From: Klebsormidium nitens
Lineage: Eukaryota > Streptophyta > Klebsormidiophyceae > Klebsormidiales > Klebsormidiaceae
Direction of reading: 5' to 3'
Length of the DNA: 34,595 bases
Assembly (NCBI GenBank): GCA_000708835.1
Contig: DF237073.1
Location: 152,200 to 186,794 of the forward strand
Numbering within the stretch: position 1 is the stretch's first letter; each line of letters begins with the position of its first letter. This document shows, in pieces, positions 30,049 to 34,595 of the stretch. The position numbers and the translations under genes are program-made. Below the pieces are notes generated by a model. The model was given only the letters and a program-made list of their open reading frames with translations. It did not search any database and had not been told where the DNA came from.

Positions 30049-32303
30049 TCAATGCTCGGAGGCTTCTTTTGCAAGCGCAAGCACCGCGTCTCGCAACCTC
30101 TCATAGTTTTGCCGATCGTTATACACATGGTGCGAGACCCGCGCGTAGCTCCGCCCGACCCACACCTCCGTGCTCTCCGTCAGCCCCGCCGCGACCTCCC
30201 GAGCGCGCTTGCGCTTCTCCTCGGGCAGATAATACAGCGGCACCTCCACCTGCCACTCGTCCCGGAGCCGCGTCCGCAGCCGGAGCGAGTCTTCGAACGA
30301 ATTCACGCCGAACGCGTCCGGCAGTCCGACCATCACCATCGAACACTGCATTTCCGGGGGGGCGCCGAGCCCCGTGCCCCACGCGCCCGCGAGCATCCGT
30401 CCCATCTCAAGCGCTGCTTTCGTGTTGCTGTCGATCATCATATCCACCCCCCCGAGTACGGTGTGAATAAACTCGACTGCGGATGGGACGCACAGCTGCG
30501 CGCTGTAGTCCCGGGTACCCACCCAGGCGGATTCTAGAAACAGCCCCCGGTTCAGGTTGTGAGAGGTGACCGGGTGGTGCAACCGGGGCGAGTGCTCCTT
30601 CTTGGCGTGGAAGAACGCCACGGGCGGGGGGCACAGCAGCCACTTGTGCAGGTTGCTGACGTAAAAGTCGGCGCCGATTTCGGCCATGTCCAGACGAACG
30701 TTCCCGATCCCGTGCGCGCCGTCGACGAAGACCGGGATCTCGTACCCGTGGAGCACTTCCACGAGTTCTTTCAACGGCAGTACGACCATCGGGAGCGAGG
30801 AGATGTGGTCGACGGCCGCGAAGCAGATTCGGACAGGGGGATCCCGCTTTCGGACGGCTTCGACCGTCTTCCTATACGCGTCCAAGATCTGCTCGAGGGA
30901 GTGCACCGGGAACGGCATGTCGACGAACACGAGCTCGCCCCCCGCGCCCACGACGTACCGCTCGAGAAGCTTCTTCACGGCGTTGTACCCGGTGTCTGCC
31001 ATCAGCACGACGTCACCCCGGCGGAACCTACCGGTCACAAAGCCGAACAACACGTCCTGGGCCACGATGACTGCCCCGGTTGTCGCATTGTCCACCAGGC
31101 AAATTTCAGACGGGTCGGCATTAACTAGGGAGGCGACAGTTTGGACGGATCGCCGCAGATCGGCCTCCATGTTGCCGGGTAGGGGGGAAGGATCGTCAGA
31201 AGGAGCGAGGCCCTCTCCTCGGTGAAGGTACTCGTCCGGTTGGTGGAACCACCGGGCACGGAACTCGTTCTGGGAGTTGATGACGCTCGTCGGGGAGGCG
31301 CCATAGGAGCCGTGGTTCAGCCTGGAGAAGATTACCAGGTGTTGTAAGAGAATGCTCAGGCTTCAATGCCGCCGTGGCAATCGTGAGCTGGATTGATTGA
31401 ACTTAAGTGCACGGTGAATCAAGCCGTTCGGGGAGGGGGTTTGCAGGGGCAATTGCTTTGCAGAGTCATAGAAAGCGGATAAGTTTCTCAATTGTCCCAG
31501 GATAAGAGGAGTCTCTACTGTTGGTTGTCACATGTGCAAGCGCTTGTAAAAAGGCAAGTGTTAGAGGCTGAGCACGAGGATCTTCATGCGCTCTGCTTTC
31601 AAGAGGTTTGCAGAAGATTGCCATTCTGAAACTGGGAAAGCACTCTTCTAACTGACAAGCTTTTGAAAAACTACAAGAGGACACACTCATTGACCAGGAG
31701 AGAATCACAAAGAATATCACAGGGCCTACTGCCTATTGGCGGGATTACGTGTCTTGGCCGAAGTCGAAGCCGAAGCCGAAGCCTTAACATTGTCATGTGT
31801 CTTGTTGAATACATACTCGTTCTTCAGTATCCCTCTGCCTTGGCCGGTGCCCTTGAGCTTTCCACCAATACCCAATTTGATCAGACAGGGTGAAAGAGTG
31901 AAAGGTCAGTCAATCTGACCCCATGAATAGTTTCGTCTGAGCAAAGCAAGCCACTACTAACCAAAATGTGGCGGGGTCATGTGCTTAGTGCACCAGTCTC
32001 CCTGACAGATTCACAGATACCCAGCAGTCTTCACCAGACTTTCCCTCGGGGATTCAAGACTCAAGAGTTGGGCCCTGTCAGCTCCTTCGCCTGTGCACAA
32101 CTCGCTGATCATCCTTACGCATCTGAAAAAAACTCTCGTTTACAACGGCAGTAGCCATACCTGGCGTAAGGAGGAGGCGGGTGATGAGGAAAGTGCTCCT
32201 CACGAATGGTCCGCTCCACAGTTCTCAGCGTCAGGACGGCTTCCTCTGTGGTCTCCACACCTGTTGCTTGCGTGGCCACGGTTTGAGGTGGAAGACTCCC
32301 CAT
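30049..32303 (-). CDS. LCD: L-cysteine desulfhydrase (PLP-dependent, class V aminotransferase fold), 2 exons
   Basis: The enzyme cleaves L-cysteine to pyruvate, ammonia and hydrogen sulfide using pyridoxal phosphate. Exon 1 is 32303-32161 and exon 2 is 31321-30049 (donor CCAG|GTATGG, acceptor TCTCCAG, phase 2), giving 1,416 nt, or 471 aa; the Arabidopsis enzyme is about 454 aa. The junction forms ARLNHGSYGASP, matching the family's ARINNGSFG. Further markers are FHQPDEY, the cofactor-contact loop VDNATTG (about 125-131), VDGAHGIG with the PLP Asp near 248, and the Schiff-base lysine K274 in YVSNLHKW. ESAWVGTRDYSAQL and RVSHHVYN near the C-terminus are also conserved. ATG 32303 has G at -3 and +4 and begins MGSLPPQTVATQ. 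I see no clear transit peptide, so a cytosolic location is likely. Identity is secure by many collinear motifs; the exact start is less certain. Confidence 0.94.
31757..31783 (+). repeat. GAAGCC hexanucleotide microsatellite
   Basis: About four tandem copies of a six-base unit (CCGAAG, one copy imperfect as TCGAAG) lie in the intron of the L-cysteine desulfhydrase gene. This is a simple microsatellite. Confidence 0.8.
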
Positions 32304-34319
32304 CCCTCGTTGCTGCAGCACAGCACAGGAGGACTTGAGAGTTCCATTGTAGTTTAGATCCTTCAAAATTTTAACAAGAAGGGACATGTACCAGTGACAA
32401 TGACATCGTCGAAGATGCAATCTCGATCGTTCTGGCCTAAATCATGGGGCTTCTGCACAAAGTGCTGTGCAGAGGAACACAACTCAGGATCCACGCAACT
32501 GCCGGGCTGATTCTGGTTCATATCGACAGTTCAACTGAGACTTCTTGCCGAAAGCCAGTCATAGAGAGTGAGCTCAGCGTCGAGCGCTAGGAGCGCTTTC
32601 AAAGAGCCGAAAGACCACTTCGGCAACGTTGAAAGCGGCCATGAATGAGTCCCACTTCGTGGGCGGGTTGGACCTTGAACGAACCCAAGCTACGTATCCA
32701 CTCACTGGCAAGCGGCTATTGAGAAAGGACTTTTTTGGCCCTCAGCTTTTCACAGTTGCTGCCCAGCCAGTCGCGACGAGCTCAGATCTGCACCCAGTCT
32801 TTTTGAGCCAGCTTCAGTCTAGGAAAAGCCCAATCATGTCCGAGTGTTCAGATACTGCAAGATCAAGACTGGAACTGAACCAGTGCACACAATGAGCCTT
32901 TGAAGAAGGCTAGTTTAAGTCACAATATTCTTTCAAATTACTGCGCTACTTCTCACAACAACCCGCCTGTGGACACTTTCTTCTTCTGGGATCCAATCCT
33001 CATCAATTTGTGCTCATGAAGGATAAGATCACAGTAAAGTAAAGCAGCTGTTGCACGTTATCTCTGGTGAGAAGCTGTCGCCCTTTTCCTAGGAGTACAT
33101 GGTGGAAGAGCCTCAAGCTAGTGATATGACGGTCTCAAGAGCCTGAGTCGCAGGTTTTCACATGAGGACGTTGGGGAAAGAAAATAAAACCAGATTTCAG
33201 TAGGAACATGACGTCGCCAAGCAAGACACCAGCAGAGAAAACCTTGTACAAACATATCTGATTGATTGATTGCACCACTGCTTTGAGTTGAAAGATAGCT
33301 GGTTCTTTGAATGATCATGGTGATAAGGCACCAGCACTTTATGCCCCCCCACGATTTTTAGTAAACAACATTGGTTGCTGTGCCCTCCTTGAATCCTCGA
33401 CATACACAAGAAGAACGATGGCACCACTTGATTGCCGACTTGAGCTTCTGGCACAGGTGCTTTTCAAAAAGGTCTGATTGGACTTGAAAGTGGCTCATTG
33501 AAATGGAGCTTTAAGACAATAACTTGTAAGTCAACTGGAAATGGGAGGCACTTCTCAAGGTGGCCAATCTAGGCATCGGCCCATCAGCAACAATATCTAG
33601 GCTCACCTTCCAAATCGCTGCGGCGAACAAGCTGCGATTGTTTATTTCTCGAATCGATCAGTGTGCACCACTTTCAACTTTGTATCACTTTCTGTGCATT
33701 TCGTTCCACCAATTTCATCAATTCTTCATGTCTCGAGTTCCAGAGTTCTTCGCCGAACATGCTGGCATTTTGCTTTGCATCCTGTTCACGAACTCAATCT
33801 GTGCTTATGCAGAGGATGGAGAGCCAGCGAAGAGGTGGGGCGAAAGCCATTCATTGGCATTGACGTTGGCACCTGCTGTGACCTATTTAAAATATACAGA
33901 GTTCAAGTTGGTCACGTACCTGCACTTTGCCACCTGTCAGTTTCACAGGGCTCAGCTTTCGATGATTGGCGCCATGCCAGGGGCAGGGCCTGCCACCGGG
34001 TACCCGGTAAAGTGCATCTTCGGATTCAACCGGCATGCGGACTCCGGAGATACCGTACTCCCCGGTGATGATTCCGACTGAATAAAAAATTAAGATCTTA
34101 TCTGCATTCGGAAAGTCAGAAATTCAGATTTGGCATTTGGAAAGCGCAAATTCTGAAAGATTTAGATAAATCTGAAAAAGATGTTGAAAGCCGAGAACCC
34201 GCCAGAATCTGCAGAATCAGCCTTAAAACTCTTCGGATTCTGTTCGGAATAACCATAAATAATTCACCTGCTCTGGTCGGATTGTTGGAAAACATTTCCA
34301 AACAAATCCATTCGGAATG
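32304..34319. other. Right-side intergenic region without a convincing gene
   Basis: Upstream of LCD on the minus strand this contains its promoter and 5' UTR. No collinear exons were found on either strand. A plus-strand open stretch at 33560-34081 has ordinary AT-rich composition and no recognisable domain. From about 34085 to 34320 the DNA is AT-rich with many short TTCGGA, TCCGAA and GAAATTC-like words, suggesting degenerate repetitive sequence. Confidence 0.45.
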
Positions 34320-34325
34320 ATCAGT

Positions 34326-34525
34326 GGGGAGTACGGTACGGTACGTGCCTTTCGGCTTTGGTGTACGGTACGCTGGGTGTACGATTTGTACCGGTCCTCC
34401 CCAGAGCGCGAGCCTACCTGGGTAGGTAGGTACTACGTAGGTACCTACTGGGGTCTGGGTAGGTACCTTATTGTTCAAGGCTTCAAGCCTCAAAGACGAA
34501 TCGCACGGTACCTACCGTAGGTCAA
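34326..34525. repeat. GTAC/GGTA-rich palindromic cluster
   Basis: Short words GTACGGTA, GGTAGGTA and GGTACCTA recur many times on both strands in about 200 bases. GTAGGTACCTAC is a perfect 12-base palindrome near 34437-34448, with further arms near 34411-34425, 34459-34469 and 34507-34518. The stretch could fold into nested hairpins. It may be the edge of a larger repeat that continues outside the window. Confidence 0.6.
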
Positions 34526-34595
34526 TGTCCGGTGCCAGTTTCCGGAAACGCGTTCACGGTCGCGGTTCAAGCTGCCAGCTGGCACAGCTGCAATT

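Noticed and set aside
30559-31225. Plus-strand open frames opposite LCD
   Set aside because: Antisense shadows of a well-supported PLP enzyme exon.
33661-34068. FIGIDVGTCCD, resembling the ATP-binding start of actin-fold proteins (Hsp70 or FGGY kinases)
   Set aside because: Only about nine residues match, there is no second motif, and the flanking frame is cysteine/arginine-rich nonsense. Likely coincidence.
1-34595. CRISPR arrays, operons, bacterial-type promoters or terminators
   Set aside because: The window is clearly eukaryotic nuclear DNA with spliced genes; the tandem repeats seen are coding repeats or exon-edge duplications without spacer structure.

Overview
This is a eukaryotic nuclear window of about 34.6 kb with GC-rich exons, AT-richer introns, and GT-AG splice sites whose phases close exactly when the exons are joined. 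The gene content points to a streptophyte (green plant lineage). It holds a plant-type ASI1-like BAH+RRM protein, a plant-type L-cysteine desulfhydrase, an NFXL1-type zinc-finger protein and PRP18. The fifth large gene, a kinesin, fits no land-plant subfamily that I recognise. A filamentous charophyte alga such as Klebsormidium would fit, but that is inference, not something the sequence proves.

Layout. PRP18 (355-2746, minus, 2 exons) and an NFXL1 homologue (3386-7716, plus, 3 exons) form a head-to-head pair sharing a 0.64 kb promoter interval. A gene-free stretch follows (7717-9244). A large ASI1 homologue (about 9245-17644, minus, at least 10 exons including a 33-nt micro-exon) and a kinesin (19276-26616, plus, 13 exons) form a second head-to-head pair across 1.6 kb that carries a telo-box and an E2F-like site. 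Beyond 26.6 kb the window is gene-poor: one possible small, potentially myristoylated protein (27646-27996, minus), L-cysteine desulfhydrase (30049-32303, minus, 2 exons), and a right end without a convincing gene but with GTAC-rich palindromic sequence.

The genes do not form a pathway. PRP18 (second-step splicing) and ASI1 (in Arabidopsis, correct 3' end formation of genes with heterochromatic introns) both act on intron-containing transcripts. NFXL1 is a stress and transcription-related regulator, LCD makes H2S from cysteine, and the kinesin is a microtubule motor.

The most unusual signal is a set of degenerate tandem copies of exon/intron boundary segments inside introns, called exon echoes here. 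They are clearest around ASI1-like exons 9 and 10 (9.15-9.97 kb), exon 7 (10.93-11.53 kb), the exon 4 donor (12.6-12.76 kb) and kinesin exon 4 (21.29-21.65 kb). In one case an echo has intact splice sites and the correct phase and reads as an extra coding exon. This suggests introns here grow by repeated local duplication of exon edges together with flanking intron, with occasional birth of new exons.
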